64,000 nucleotides of DNA from Schistosoma haematobium (GCF_000699445.3 NC_067198.1:5862801-5926800), one strand, 5' to 3'; shown: positions 1-11,401, numbered from the stretch's first letter. Program-made: numbers and translations. Notes: generated by a model not told the origin, from the sequence alone.

Positions 1-1129
1 TTCCTGAATCTTTCAGTCAACAGTAATTTCTAATAATAATAGTTATCTCAGTTTTATTAGTGTATTTCATTTCTTTGTTATTGATATTAATTTTTCTATA
101 TTTTGCAACTATCATTCAGAATCATCATCAGGATGTACACTGTACTGTATATATTATTAACGCAGCTGAAATAGTGAGTAACGTAACGTTATTTGAATAT
201 GGAAATAGAACCCAGTGTACTAAGCTTACAGTAGGTTGATAATTTTCCATTTCAATAGTTGAACTCATAAGTCGATCTAAACTAGATCATAATTGAAACT
301 TCGAAGCATTGGATAGCCGTTTCATCTTAGTATGATGGAACTTCTCAGCAGTGCACATCCACGATCTTACACATGGAACTTGAACTCAGGACTTTCGGTC
401 TTGTGCGCGAACGTTTAGATAGACTCATCAATTCAACTATTAAAATTAATACAATCTTCATAAATTCACATTCTGATAATTTCCCATTTAATAACATAAT
501 AACAATTTGTATGTGGGATTTAAAAATTTAAAGATATACTTGGATTCAGATGAGGTTAGGAATGTGAAACTGACGCTTATGTTCTAATTCTTAGGATTAT
601 CTTTACTTTATCAGTGATATTTACAAAAACATGTTTAGTGTTTTGGTCTCAATTAATATATGCAGACAAATTTTAACGTAAGAATAAATTTGTTATAACG
701 TGTGGTTTTATACTCTTGGTTCTTTGTTTTTCACCCCGTCACCTATTGTTATGACGCTCTGTTTTAATTCGTCTAATGTTATAACGGTTGGGTTTCCACG
801 TTTATACGTATGGGACGTTAATTTACCTTAGACGAATATTTACACTAGATTCCCTCCCAGTGTCTATTCTACAGGACTTTAACACAACTCAGATCAAGAA
901 CACGTGATTAGGTTTACTAGAACATAAATATATTTCGATACCAAAAACCGACACAATCCAACAGCAATGAACAATCAATGAGTAGTTCACTGAACGACTT
1001 TATTTATTAAATATACCATCGCGTTATCCACTTAGTTACTGAGTCTTGATAGCTACTAGCTTATGCAATGGATTGAAGTTTAAATTTATTTTGTATTATT
1101 TGTTTGTATCTTCCTATAAATGTTTAGGA
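1..1129. other. No gene recognised; one repeat copy inside
   Basis: Apart from the SINE-like copy at 250-475 I see no coding exon here. The sequence is AT-rich with many stops in every frame. A block around 670-1080 is slightly less AT-rich and could be an old LTR or other repeat, but I found no second copy of it in the window. Confidence 0.4.
250..475 (-). repeat. Hammerhead-bearing SINE-like repeat, copy A
   Basis: Read on the minus strand, this copy has a tRNA-like head with a degraded B-box (around 400-412), then a hammerhead-like block (306-352), then the shared 3' part. The same order recurs at 1640, 2745, 18260, 22195 and 41690. The ribozyme core reads CUGAGAA where CUGANGA is needed, so the invariant G8 is lost and this copy should not self-cleave. 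The family resembles schistosome Sm-alpha, a pol III-type SINE known to carry hammerheads. Confidence 0.7.
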
Positions 1130-1410
1130 CAGGTGTTGATAAGTCCCTTATTGGCATATATGCATTCGGTGCAGTATTGGGTTCGAATCTTCGAGTGACT
1201 ATTACTTCTGGGATGCAGGTACATAAAGCTCACGAGTCTCAAATAGGACGAAACGAGTGTCTTAGATTTCACTGATAGCCACTATCCACCTTTGTTATAA
1301 TGCTTGTGACTTAAGGCAATATCAAAGCAATCCGTACAGGATGCAAATGTGCCAACAAGAGATTGATCAATTGCAGCCCTTAGGGAAAATAAGAAGACAC
1401 AAATAAATAA
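1130..1410 (+). repeat. Sm-alpha-like SINE with decayed hammerhead
   Basis: The copy has a B-box-like GGTTCGAATC near 1181 and a hammerhead block at 1213-1256 with the Sm-alpha stem-loop II (GTCTCAAATAGGAC) and GAAACG. It ends in an A-rich tail near 1395-1420. The first core segment reads CUCACGA instead of CUGANGA, so it is probably inactive. Its first about 45 bases (GTCCCTTATTGGCATAT and flanks) are the reverse complement of the family's own 3' region, which also appears inverted at 46120-46225. This type differs from the CTGAGGA type elsewhere in the window. Confidence 0.7.
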
Positions 1411-1547
1411 TACAAAATGAATGTAAGTATTAATGTCAGCCTAGTTTATTCCGGTCTACTTTGAGCATTTAAATAGAAAAGATATGAATAAAATCCAAAC
1501 AACAGTCTAAGATTACATTTATTCATTAAATTTTAATAGAACATATA

Positions 1548-1825
1548 TTTATTCTTGATTGAGATTATAAATCGATTGATGTTAGACCACCATTGAAAAC
1601 GTGGAAGCACTGGACGGCCGTTTCGTCCATCACTGCTGGATGCCGGATCAGTGGTCTAAAAGTTAAGTGTTCACTCATGAAACCGAAGGCCGAGGTTTGA
1701 ATCCCGCGAGCAGGATAGTGGATGTACACTGCTGAGGAGTCCCATACATGGACGAAACGGCCGTTCAGTGCTTCCAGGCTTTTTTATGGTGGTCTAGCTT
1801 TAACTGACTCGTGAACTCAACTATT
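1548..1825 (+). repeat. SINE-like repeat copy B in fold-back arrangement
   Basis: The left part (1548-1635) is the reverse complement of the family's 3' end, up to and including part of the ribozyme block. It is followed directly by a plus-strand copy (1636-1825) with a tRNA-like head (CAGTGGTCTAAAAGTTAAG, then GAGGTTTGAATCCCGC as B-box) and the hammerhead. The two parts can pair into a hairpin. The same inverted arrangement is seen at 41608-41990. Confidence 0.7.
1727..1770 (+). ncRNA. Hammerhead ribozyme (type I), best preserved copy
   Basis: Stem I is CACTG (1727-1731) pairing with CAGTG (1766-1770). Core CTGAGGA lies at 1732-1738, stem II GTCC (1739-1742) pairs with GGAC (1750-1753), and GAAA lies at 1754-1757. 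A very short stem III ACGG/CCGT follows, with the cleavage triplet GUU ending at 1765. All invariant core bases are present. GUU fits the NUH rule but usually cuts more slowly than GUC. Outer bases GGA and TCC could extend stem I. Very short stem III is typical of retroelement-borne animal hammerheads. Confidence 0.75.
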
Positions 1826-1829
1826 AAAT

Positions 1830-2214
1830 AAAATTTTACTGTGAAGCAATTAGATTGAAGTTTAAGAATCTATGTCATTCTAGAGAAATTTATGTCATCT
1901 ACTAAACAATCTCGATTACAATTTTACCTAGTAGTTTCAATTTTGTTTGATTACATGTTTCACGTCATTTGAAAACTTAGCTCACCGATTACAATTTAAA
2001 ACCTATGGGTTACAACTAACCACAAGAATGACAAATAATTTGCGTTTACTGAACAAAGCTGAATTGAAACAGACAATGTAAGCTCCATGAACGTCTTTAA
2101 AGAGATAATGTTTCATTTTACTTGAATACTAATACCGTTTTACGTCTTCACATTGGTTGATATTTATGTTGATGGACACAGAGTAAAATAGCGATGATTA
2201 CTCCTTCAAAATTC
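1830..2214. other. No feature seen
   Basis: AT-rich sequence between the copy-B repeat and the left outer boundary of the inverted repeat. I see no exon, RNA gene or repeat that recurs in the window. Confidence 0.4.
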
Positions 2215-2323
2215 TGCATCTGATCAATCCTGGGTTCGAAACTCGGAGGTCTAATTCAACGCTCGGGCTCTCCGATGTGTATGCTTATGTATGAGAATCT
2301 CAGAAGTTCTCGGACCTCAACAA

Positions 2324-2520
2324 TCTTCACAATTCTATACTGTTATTCTAACCAGTTTATTTCTTTGATCTCGATTATATCCTGGAGAGTATATACCTAT
2401 TGAATTTTGTGCATTCACTTATCCAGAATGATTCTTAGGGGTTAGGAGAAATGTTACCACAATATTCAAAATACGGTAAGACCATAAATTATGGAAGACA
2501 TTTGAGCGATGCCAAAGTGA
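2324..2520 (+). repeat. About 200-bp repeat, direct copy of 8641-8850
   Basis: The segment from CACAATTCTATACTGTTA through ACCTATTGAATTTTG to the ATACGGTA region matches 8641-8850 in the same orientation with many substitutions. Both copies lie inside the left arm and are mirrored in the right arm (about 9736-9945 and 16070-16266). They precede a SINE-like copy in one case and follow one in the other, so this may be a flanking module of the SINE-like family. Confidence 0.6.
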
Positions 2521-2744
2521 CAGTATGAATGTCCATTTACTAACTGACAAGGACTAAATGAGAGTTATCAAACAGTGTGAGGAATTGTATTCATGATTTA
2601 CGGTTGATGGTTGTGGTTAGGAATTAGATTTAGTGTTTTCATCACGAACTGAGATCAGCTGAAATGCCAGAACGCTATTTAAGCAAACGGACGAATGAAT
2701 TTCATACCAAAATCCAAGACCTCATAATCTATCATGTGATTATT

Positions 2745-3190
2745 TTGATAGTTGAATTCATGAGTCAACTGATGATAGATCACCATGGAAAACTAGGAAG
2801 CACTGAACAATCGATTCGTCCTAGTATAAGACTACTCAGCAGTGCACATTCACGATCCAACTCCTGGGATCCAAACACAGGACATTCAGTCTCTCAAACG
2901 AATGCCTAATCTCTAGACCAATGAGCCGGTCAGTATCCGACGATGTTAATATCTAACCTCAACCAATCCACAGAATTGCTCGACCATCTTCCATTGCACT
3001 GAGATAGACACCTGTTTCTACCCGAAACGGATTGGCTCCATTGGTCACGGCTTCTCACTAGAACTTCAAGAATTCCCTCACGAATCTAGTCACTAATGAG
3101 CACATGCTGATCATTAGTATGAGGTTGTGAAAATCATTAACATTTTGATTGAGATCATGAATCGAGGGATATCAGACCACCACTGAAGTA
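2745..3190 (-). repeat. SINE-like repeat copy C plus start of a tandem copy
   Basis: This is the fullest minus-strand copy (2745-3140). It holds the 3' part, a decayed hammerhead (2800-2845; core CUGAGUA and GAAU, so inactive), the tRNA-like head and a further 5' part. It is followed at 3143-3190 by the 3' end of another copy in the same orientation, so the family can sit in tandem. Confidence 0.7.
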
Positions 3191-3345
3191 TGTTTATGTT
3201 TTTATTTAAGTATAATCTGTCTGACTGTATTAATGGTAGCAACATTTAAATGTATCCATAGAATGTGTTTCACTAACTCATTGAATAGTAATTAAATTGA
3301 CCAGTTATCATAAACAACAACAATTTATGATTGTTAAATAAACAA

Positions 3346-3351
3346 TTTATT
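3346..3351 (-). terminator. Poly(A) signal AATAAA, left cysteine-rich gene
   Basis: Mirror of the signal at 15239-15244, just past the left gene's stop codon. Confidence 0.5.
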
Positions 3352-6300
3352 TACGGTTGATTACACAATGTTATTCCATGTGAAATGTACAACATTGAAT
3401 GAAGCAATAATGGCGCACAACTAAACAGTATAATAACATATACAACAGTTTTATGATAAGAGGAAGAATAAGAGGAAGAATAGAATAGAATAGGGATAAG
3501 TGTACAAAAGAAGAACACTGATGAATGGACCACTGGAATTTATACAAATGATATATGTATATATATAAACAATCTGGAAAATTATGCAACACAATCTACA
3601 ATACGGATAGATAATCCAATCAATCAGTGATTGTGTTCACTATGGATTCATTTGATGATGATTGGATATGAATAATGATTCCTGTATGAATTGTGCATGA
3701 CATACAGTGTCAGCTTAACTCTCTCCCTACTTTATACCCATGTACTAGAAATGCTAACAATGTGAAGTGTTACACAAATAAGCTTGTGTAGATTTGATCG
3801 TCTATTCCTTATCTATTCGAGTTACACAATCTTTGTCACGAATCAAAAAGGGAGTTTCCAGTAGCTTCATTGAAACTGACAGGAAGTGTCTTACTATATG
3901 TTATTCAATGATATGATAATGCTATCTGACCAATACACTACAAGACTCTCCTCAACTACATACAGGAATATTCTATCCACTTTAACAATAATAATATTCA
4001 CAAATTTTAATTACTAATATTATATAACATGCAGTGTGTACGTGTGAGTGTGTGTGAATACTTCACTTACCACAACATACTTTCCCACCAGTCATTTGTT
4101 CCATCGTATCATTGTATATTACAGTTGTATTCATGACACCACTAAATAGTGAGCACCATCTTGGACGATCCTGTATAAATACCAAACAAATTTATGTTGA
4201 ATGCAATGAGGTTGATTTTTGTTTCTCTGTACACTTTCAGAAAATTCTTAATAAGCAGTAATAAATGAAATGATATGGTTTGTGAATCGTTCACTTGAAT
4301 GAACATAAAGTGTGTATTTTGAGTGTGGGTGCAGTGACACTGTCCCGGTGGCCAGATCGATTCAGGTGCTCTCCTTGGGTAGCAACACCTGGAGCATCCG
4401 ACCTGAATGGCTGATCCCCAACACAATGAAGCAACGTCAGAGGATGCAGTCACATGTTAGTCGGCGACCAACAATTGCTTCACACACCATTTGTTTCGTT
4501 CAGGATCCTGGAGTCCATGTGAACCATTGGTTTGGAATACTGGTTTTCCAACTCCCTAGGTGGACATTTCGTGTCCACCAACTTATCACTGTTTAACCTT
4601 GAGAATATTATCGATTGGTTACCTGTCTTAGTCTTAAAATATTTGGATACATCTCGAATTTCATCATGGATATATATTGCTGACATCATTAGAGGAAATT
4701 CCAACTGATAAGCAAATCAATGTTCCTAATAATCTCAATACTCATATTTGATTTTTAAAGAGATCTCAAAGTATAATTACACTATTTTGCAATAAACTAC
4801 ATATCTAGAATGTTTCTTAGTAACTATCTTATTTTTGAGCTACAGTTTCCTGTAGATTTCTGTTCGTCGACTTTCACTTCAGTATATTGCATTATACTAC
4901 TAACTAACATTCAGTAACCAGTTCAACACGTTCGAAAATAAATCTATCTCGAGGCCAAATCAGTCATTGCAACCAACAAAATAATTTTGATACGCTCTCA
5001 AGGTTTATGCATTCAACTCGATAACCGTTCGACTTTCTATAGCATCAAATCTGTTTAGTGGATTTCGATACCTGACAGTCACATTTGTTTGTAATGTCTC
5101 TTGTATATAAGCATCACTTATAACATAAATATCAATAAATGATTGTATAATAATATTCAATTAAAACGATGAACAGAATATACTGAACTTACAACAATAT
5201 ATGAAAACGACATGCAGTAGGGATTGAGTTCACATTCGCTAGCACAATTTATTGTAGCATTGACTTCTCTGAGAAAATAGGTACTGAGGAATTGATTGTT
5301 CGGTAATCCTGGCTTCACTACATAATATGTTTGATTACATTGCATGAGTTTTGTACAAGTGGAACATGGGAGACACGGTGACATGATAACTCCATAGTTT
5401 TTAATATCATCTAGAACAGAAAAGTGTTATGAGGTCTTACATCGTTGTACACACAGTTGTCGTATGAAACAAATAGAGACTGTGGAGGAAATTATTTGTT
5501 AGTTAATGTTTAAATTAAATACGAGTCCGTGTTTCGCATATTGCTGACGCTATCGCGATCCATATACACAAAACTAACCTTCGCATCCGAAACAAGTTTG
5601 TACAACCACTCTCACTAGGTTGGCCAACGATCAAGGAGTGAGTATACAGCTCAACTTCGATTAAACTCATTTCATTCAAAATTATTTCAACTATCTTCTA
5701 ATTTCTTACACATTTGTCTCTTGATCCTGACGTAATCGCTACGATACTGGTCTATGAGTGAGTGAACAAACTTGACTCAAATACAAGTAACCGGTCATAT
5801 AGAATTGTTGTCCCATCCATATATCATTGTGTACACATGCCGAATTGAAGCAGAATCACTACATGTTTACTGTAATAGACCGTTTATGAAAAATATTGCT
5901 GTCCGAAACCAAAGTGAATACATGTTCTTGTAAGCTAGTCATTTCCTTTTAATACACTCTGTGTGATCAATTCAAAATACAAATGTTCCATTTGTTTAAC
6001 TAAGCTTAATCATTGAAACTTACTACAACATATTCTTGTTCCATATTCGAATGCGGTACGATTGTATAATTCACCAGTTAGATTGATCGGCTTTGAATAT
6101 AAGGTGCATTGTGTTGGTAAATCCTAATAAAAGTGTCAAAATAGAAAGCACATTTTATGAAGCGAATAATAATCTGAATGATTTATGGAGAAGATGAGAT
6201 TACTTTGTTTTAACCATAATGTTGAATGAAAGTTTCAAGGTGTCCTGGAATTCGACGCTTTCATCCACAGTGTGAGATGTATACAGTTGATCTGATTAAA

Positions 6301-6689
6301 ACAATAAGACACAATTCACATTCTACATCGCACTCATTCATTTACCCAATGCGGTGCATTCATGTGTTTAAACAAAAACATGGAAATTCATTTCAACTTA
6401 CAGTTGGACTTGTGTATGAATAACATAGAGGATTCGATAGACATTCATTTAAGCAAGATGATGAAGTTTGGACCATACTGAGAGTACAGTTGTTTATAAA
6501 TGACTGATTTGGTTGTCCCCATCCACCTATCCATTTTGAATAATTACAAGGCATAATTTTACTACAGTTCGCACACCATTTACATGTCGATAACACATTG
6601 ATACTTGATCTTGAATTTGTTTGTGTGTAATAACAAGCGAGAAAGTGAATTGAAATGTATGCATGAATAATGAATAAATGTTTAATCAT
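3351..6689 (-). CDS. Secreted or surface cysteine-rich protein, two PAN/apple-like repeats (left copy)
   Basis: Five exons on the minus strand: 6689-6402, 6123-6024, 5410-5193, 4170-4071 and about 3532-3351, all with GT-AG introns. Exon 1 starts at ATG 6689 and encodes a hydrophobic signal peptide (first about 20 residues). Two homologous units follow, each split by a phase-0 intron. Each has the spacing C-x2-C-x2-C-x5-C, then C-x3-C-x5-C with NP before the last Cys, then a 100-nt exon ending in a Cys-Cys pair. About nine N-glycosylation sequons are present. The C-C-NP-C pattern recalls PAN/apple adhesion domains, but this is not proven. The last exon gives a hydrophobic tail. The predicted protein is identical to the right-arm copy. 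Confidence 0.7.
4312..4605 (-). repeat. Partial copy of the about 520-bp GC-richer repeat (R2)
   Basis: Read on the minus strand it contains the family landmarks CACCTAGGGAGTTGGAAAAC, GGTTCACATGGACTCCAGG, ATCCTGA and TGCTCCAGGTGT. It is an internal part lacking both ends. It lies in intron 3 of the left cysteine-rich gene. Fuller copies are at 20280, 45006, 48070 and 52798. Confidence 0.7.
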
Positions 6690-6776
6690 TTGGAGTAAGT
6701 TAAAATGTATGAGGGATTAGTATATAAATAATTTGAGATCTAACTGAACAATGATGATTTCGTTGAATTTTAAGCG

Positions 6777-6813
6777 TTTATATAGTTGGATGTCATGAGC
6801 ACACTGACCAATC
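6777..6813 (-). promoter_or_regulatory. Core promoter of left cysteine-rich gene
   Basis: Mirror of the right-arm promoter: TATATAAA on the minus strand at 6784-6777 and GATTGG at about 6813-6808. The two genes diverge from promoters about 5 kb apart, with the spacer between them. Confidence 0.6.
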
Positions 6814-6834
6814 AGATAAGATGGATCCTGCCTT

Positions 6835-6900
6835 TTAAGTGCTTCCAGGTTTGCATTTGTAGTCTTTCATTGAGCTATTCATGATCTCAATCAAAACCCA
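6835..6900 (+). repeat. SINE-like fragment near the left gene promoter
   Basis: Only the 3' part of the SINE-like family (AAGTGCTTCCAGGTTT through ATGATCTCAATCAAAACC) is present, just upstream of the left gene's core promoter. It is mirrored at 11691-11756. Confidence 0.6.
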
Positions 6901-7188
6901 CATAATTACACTAAAAGCTGAAATACAATACAAATAATAGAATACAAATAATTGTTAAACATGGTAGTTGCAATTGATGAATAGAATACATTTACTAATG
7001 AATATTGTGTATATGAGGTGAAGTGGAATGGTGTCATTCAATTGTATCTCTGGTAACATCAATTGTATTCTCTTTTATTTGTTTAAGTGAACTCATTGAA
7101 TTCACCTCAACTTCATATTACCTATTTTGTATTTATTGTTCACAAATACAAAATTTCCTATTAGTGATATACAGTTTTGTAAGTTCAC

Positions 7189-7254
7189 TTCATTCATTCA
7201 TTCATTCATTCATTCATTCATTCATTCATTCATTCATTCATTCATTCATTCATT
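7189..7254 (+). repeat. (TTCA)n microsatellite
   Basis: About 16.5 uninterrupted TTCA units, 500 bp upstream of the left cysteine-rich gene. The mirrored array at 11332-11401 has one unit more. Confidence 0.95.
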
Positions 7255-7856
7255 GAAGTTCTCACAGGATTGTCACATTCTGTTTGTACTTGCGTTATGA
7301 TGACTGCTGTAATAAAATGCATTCAGCTTTCATTTGTAATTTCACGCTTGAATTAAATAAATGCGTATAATTGTGCATTGTATATGATGGAACAATGGAA
7401 CTAGTACAATACACAATTTCCCTATTGTGTTGACTGAATACAATCAAATGAAACAGTTCTCGTTCTGGGTTACCTTGTGAATGGTAGTTAAGGAAGACGG
7501 AACAATAAGCAGAAGTGAATAGTTGTTAAGAGATGAAAGGAGAGAAGCTGTGAGTTGGGTATGTGAACGACAGTTGAATGCATCAAATGTTTCATTGTTC
7601 CTCAACCAATACTTACAATACAATCTATAAGAGTAATGCATTACTGTATCTCATTCATTGCTTAATAAATTGTTCCATTATTCCACAATACTACACTTCG
7701 TTGTGATTTCCTTGGGTAATTACAGTTATATGACCTTAAAATGAATGAAATTCAAAACAATGACAACAAGCAACTATTTCAAGCAATTGAAAGAAATTCA
7801 TTCAAGTATATAAATGTTCTTACAGCTAAGTGTGAAACCCAATAAGTAAGTAATTA

Positions 7857-7943
7857 AGTGAGTAAGTGAGTGAGTGAGTGAGTGAGTGAGTGAGTGAGTG
7901 AGTGAGTGAGTGAGTGAGTGAGTGAGTGAGTGAGTGAGTGAGT
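7857..7943 (+). repeat. (GTGA)n microsatellite
   Basis: About 20 GTGA units with small imperfections at the left edge. The mirrored array at 10643-10729 has the same length. Confidence 0.95.
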
Positions 7944-8443
7944 ACTAGGAATTGACTGTGCGTTAACGATACATGCAGTGTTGTATGATGCTTAGGCAAA
8001 TTACCCACATTCCTTAAACAATGAAAAGAAATTAAAATGCTCGATAACAATGTGATTGAAGGATAATATGTTCATTCTCTGCCAAACTGCTTTGAAGAAT
8101 ATCTTCAAAATGTATTGAAACCAGTGAATTTAAACAGTGTTCGCAACGTATAAGTGTAGTTACTATTTCGTAACGAAATAATCGACCTCTGTTCGCTACT
8201 ACTTAAATCTGAAGAAGTAACTAAATCGGAATACATATATACAAATATAAATACAGTGGTTGGTTGTTGCTTTTGTAAACAAATGTGATTATGATCAGTG
8301 GAATGTTTCAGGGATAATTTGTGAATATATTATTATGAAAATGGGGACTTGTAGAGATTGTAGTATTTTAACAGGTGGATCGACAAATAGATGTAAGAGA
8401 GACCATTATCGAAAACCAATCGTGGATCGATTGAAACTAGACA

Positions 8444-8640
8444 TCAATACCTTTGTATGTATGCTCAGTGGTCCAGGGTTTAGGCGTCCACATGAGATAC
8501 AGAATATTCTGAATTTGAGTCCCGTGTGTGATTTGAAGCATGCGCACAACGGGAGAGTCCCATATTACGATTAAACGGACATCCAATGCTTCCATCTTTC
8601 CAGTGGTGCTCTTGCATCGGTCGATTAATGATCTCAATCA
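8444..8640 (+). repeat. SINE-like repeat copy D (decayed)
   Basis: The tRNA-like head (CTCAGTGGTCCAGGGTTTAGG) is followed by a much decayed ribozyme block (about 8542-8590, core GGGAGA) and the 3' part ending in TGATCTCAATCAAAAC. It cannot be an active ribozyme. Confidence 0.6.
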
Positions 8641-8850
8641 AAACTCAACGATTTCCACAACCCTATACTGTTAATCTAAATAGTTTACTTTCTCGATCTC
8701 AATTACATCCCGTAGAGTAAATACCTATTGAATTTTGTACATTCACTTCTTTTTCACAATTATCATCCATAATGATACTTAGTGGTTGGAATGAATAATA
8801 TCACAATAGTGAGAATACGGTATCACTATACTTGATGGACGACATGTGAT
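8641..8850 (+). repeat. Second copy of the about 200-bp repeat
   Basis: Diverged direct copy of 2324-2520, directly downstream of the SINE-like copy at 8444-8640. Mirrored at about 9736-9945 in the right arm. Confidence 0.6.
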
Positions 8851-9078
8851 TAAAGCGTTGTCAAACTCCGAATATCTGTGGCATCTTCATTATATTCAGT
8901 CTCATAAATCCAGTCACATTGTTATAATTGAATATACTTCTTATAGTTTTTTGAAGGTTCTGATTATAGGCAGAGAATATGATTATATATTCTTCATCAG
9001 TTATATCACTATTACCATAGATATTCATGTCATATGAAAATGGAAATGATAGTGGTTTCGAACTTAAGCAAATTGTGG

Positions 9079-9507
9079 CTTGTAGTACTGTTATGTTGTA
9101 TATTCGCTTTTCAGACAGTCGACTTTTTTAACATATCTGGATACTAGATTACATTGACATCATTCATCAGCTAGTTAGTACGGTCAAAACACCAGATCAT
9201 CAAACAGAACTCAACAACAAACTTAGGATTCAAAGCACAGGAAGTTTGAATCAGTTAAAGAAGCTGTACATTTGGATTGAGTGTGTTGATCAGAGTGTAA
9301 ACAAAATGTAGATTATGTACAATACAAATCTAAAGTGTAGTTATGACGAATTTCTGTCATCTGGAATCATTTTGATCCTAATGTTAACGGTGTGGCGTAA
9401 AATTTATGTTTGTGATGTGATATTCACTGTCGTTTCCATACCATCTTCAATTCTTTATTGGTTGAGTAAGCATTTCGAAAGTTATCACATTGTGGGTTGA
9501 CGTCAAC
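9079..9507. other. Unique spacer of the inverted repeat
   Basis: These 429 bp separate the arms and occur once. No gene is recognised; one 61-codon frame (9315-9500) has no family features. The spacer ends inside a perfect 26-bp palindrome (9489-9514) that runs into the right arm. Confidence 0.85.
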
Positions 9508-9514
9508 CCACAAT
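9489..9514. promoter_or_regulatory. 26-bp perfect palindrome containing TGACGTCA
   Basis: ATTGTGGG, TTGACGTCAA and CCCACAAT together form a perfect palindrome centred at 9501/9502. It contains the CRE/ATF consensus TGACGTCA. It spans the junction between spacer and right arm, and its outer eight bases repeat the last bases of the left arm (ATTGTGG at 9072-9078). It may be a binding site or only a footprint of how the inversion formed. Confidence 0.5.
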
Positions 9515-9945
9515 TTGCTTAAGTTCGAAACCACTATCATTTCCATTTTCATATGACATGAATATCTATGGTAATAGTGATATAACTGATGAAGAATATA
9601 TAATCATATTCTCTGCCTATAATCAGAACCTTCAAAAAACTATAAGAAGTATATTCAATTATAACAATGTGACTGGATTTATGAGACTGAATATAATGAA
9701 GATGCCACAGATATTCGGAGTTTGACAACGCTTTAATCACATGTCGTCCATCAAGTATAGTGATACCGTATTCTCACTATTGTGATATTATTCATTCCAA
9801 CCACTAAGTATCATTATGGATGATAATTGTGAAAAAGAAGTGAATGTACAAAATTCAATAGGTATTTACTCTACGGGATGTAATTGAGATCGAGAAAGTA
9901 AACTATTTAGATTAACAGTATAGGGTTGTGGAAATCGTTGAGTTT

Positions 9946-10142
9946 TGATTGAGATCATTAATCGACCGATGCAAGAGCACCACTGGAAAGATGGAAGCAT
10001 TGGATGTCCGTTTAATCGTAATATGGGACTCTCCCGTTGTGCGCATGCTTCAAATCACACACGGGACTCAAATTCAGAATATTCTGTATCTCATGTGGAC
10101 GCCTAAACCCTGGACCACTGAGCATACATACAAAGGTATTGA
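9946..10142 (-). repeat. Mirror of SINE-like copy D
   Basis: Right-arm counterpart of 8444-8640. Confidence 0.6.
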
Positions 10143-10642
10143 TGTCTAGTTTCAATCGATCCACGATTGGTTTTCGATAATGGTCTCTCTTACATCTATT
10201 TGTCGATCCACCTGTTAAAATACTACAATCTCTACAAGTCCCCATTTTCATAATAATATATTCACAAATTATCCCTGAAACATTCCACTGATCATAATCA
10301 CATTTGTTTACAAAAGCAACAACCAACCACTGTATTTATATTTGTATATATGTATTCCGATTTAGTTACTTCTTCAGATTTAAGTAGTAGCGAACAGAGG
10401 TCGATTATTTCGTTACGAAATAGTAACTACACTTATACGTTGCGAACACTGTTTAAATTCACTGGTTTCAATACATTTTGAAGATATTCTTCAAAGCAGT
10501 TTGGCAGAGAATGAACATATTATCCTTCAATCACATTGTTATCGAGCATTTTAATTTCTTTTCATTGTTTAAGGAATGTGGGTAATTTGCCTAAGCATCA
10601 TACAACACTGCATGTATCGTTAACGCACAGTCAATTCCTAGT

Positions 10643-10729
10643 ACTCACTCACTCACTCACTCACTCACTCACTCACTCACTCACTCACTCACTCACTCAC
10701 TCACTCACTCACTCACTCACTTACTCACT
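10643..10729 (+). repeat. (TCAC)n microsatellite
   Basis: Mirror of 7857-7943 with the same unit number. Equal length is notable for an array this long and argues that the arms are very recently identical or homogenised. Confidence 0.95.
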
Positions 10730-11331
10730 TAATTACTTACTTATTGGGTTTCACACTTAGCTGTAAGAACATTTATATACTTGAATGAATTTCTTTCAAT
10801 TGCTTGAAATAGTTGCTTGTTGTCATTGTTTTGAATTTCATTCATTTTAAGGTCATATAACTGTAATTACCCAAGGAAATCACAACGAAGTGTAGTATTG
10901 TGGAATAATGGAACAATTTATTAAGCAATGAATGAGATACAGTAATGCATTACTCTTATAGATTGTATTGTAAGTATTGGTTGAGGAACAATGAAACATT
11001 TGATGCATTCAACTGTCGTTCACATACCCAACTCACAGCTTCTCTCCTTTCATCTCTTAACAACTATTCACTTCTGCTTATTGTTCCGTCTTCCTTAACT
11101 ACCATTCACAAGGTAACCCAGAACGAGAACTGTTTCATTTGATTGTATTCAGTCAACACAATAGGGAAATTGTGTATTGTACTAGTTCCATTGTTCCATC
11201 ATATACAATGCACAATTATACGCATTTATTTAATTCAAGCGTGAAATTACAAATGAAAGCTGAATGCATTTTATTACAGCAGTCATCATAACGCAAGTAC
11301 AAACAGAATGTGACAATCCTGTGAGAACTTC

Positions 11332-11401
11332 AATGAATGAATGAATGAATGAATGAATGAATGAATGAATGAATGAATGAATGAATGAATGAATGAATGA
11401 A
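11332..11401 (+). repeat. (TGAA)n microsatellite
   Basis: Mirror of 7189-7254 with one additional 4-bp unit, which accounts for the main length difference between the arms. Confidence 0.95.

Larger units (their letters stand above)
2215..9078 (+). repeat. Left arm of a 14-kb inverted repeat
   Basis: This 6,864-bp arm is the reverse complement of 9508-16375. Paired positions sum to 18586 near the centre and 18590 at the outer end. The offset is explained by three length changes: one TTCA unit in the microsatellite at 7189-7254, an A-run near 6913 (4 here, 5 in the partner) and an A-run near 3846 (5 here, 4 in the partner). I noticed no base substitution in the parts I compared, including every listed reading frame. 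The match ends at 2215, where the left flank has C at 2214 and the right flank has A at 16376. Confidence 0.97.

Noticed and set aside
7023..7256. ORF with repeated Ser-Phe-Ile-His
   Set aside because: It is only a translation of the (TTCA)n microsatellite; the mirrored and (GTGA)n frames are likewise artefacts.
8260..8574. 104-codon ORF present in both arms
   Set aside because: It runs through a SINE-like copy, and its conservation is due to arm identity, not selection.
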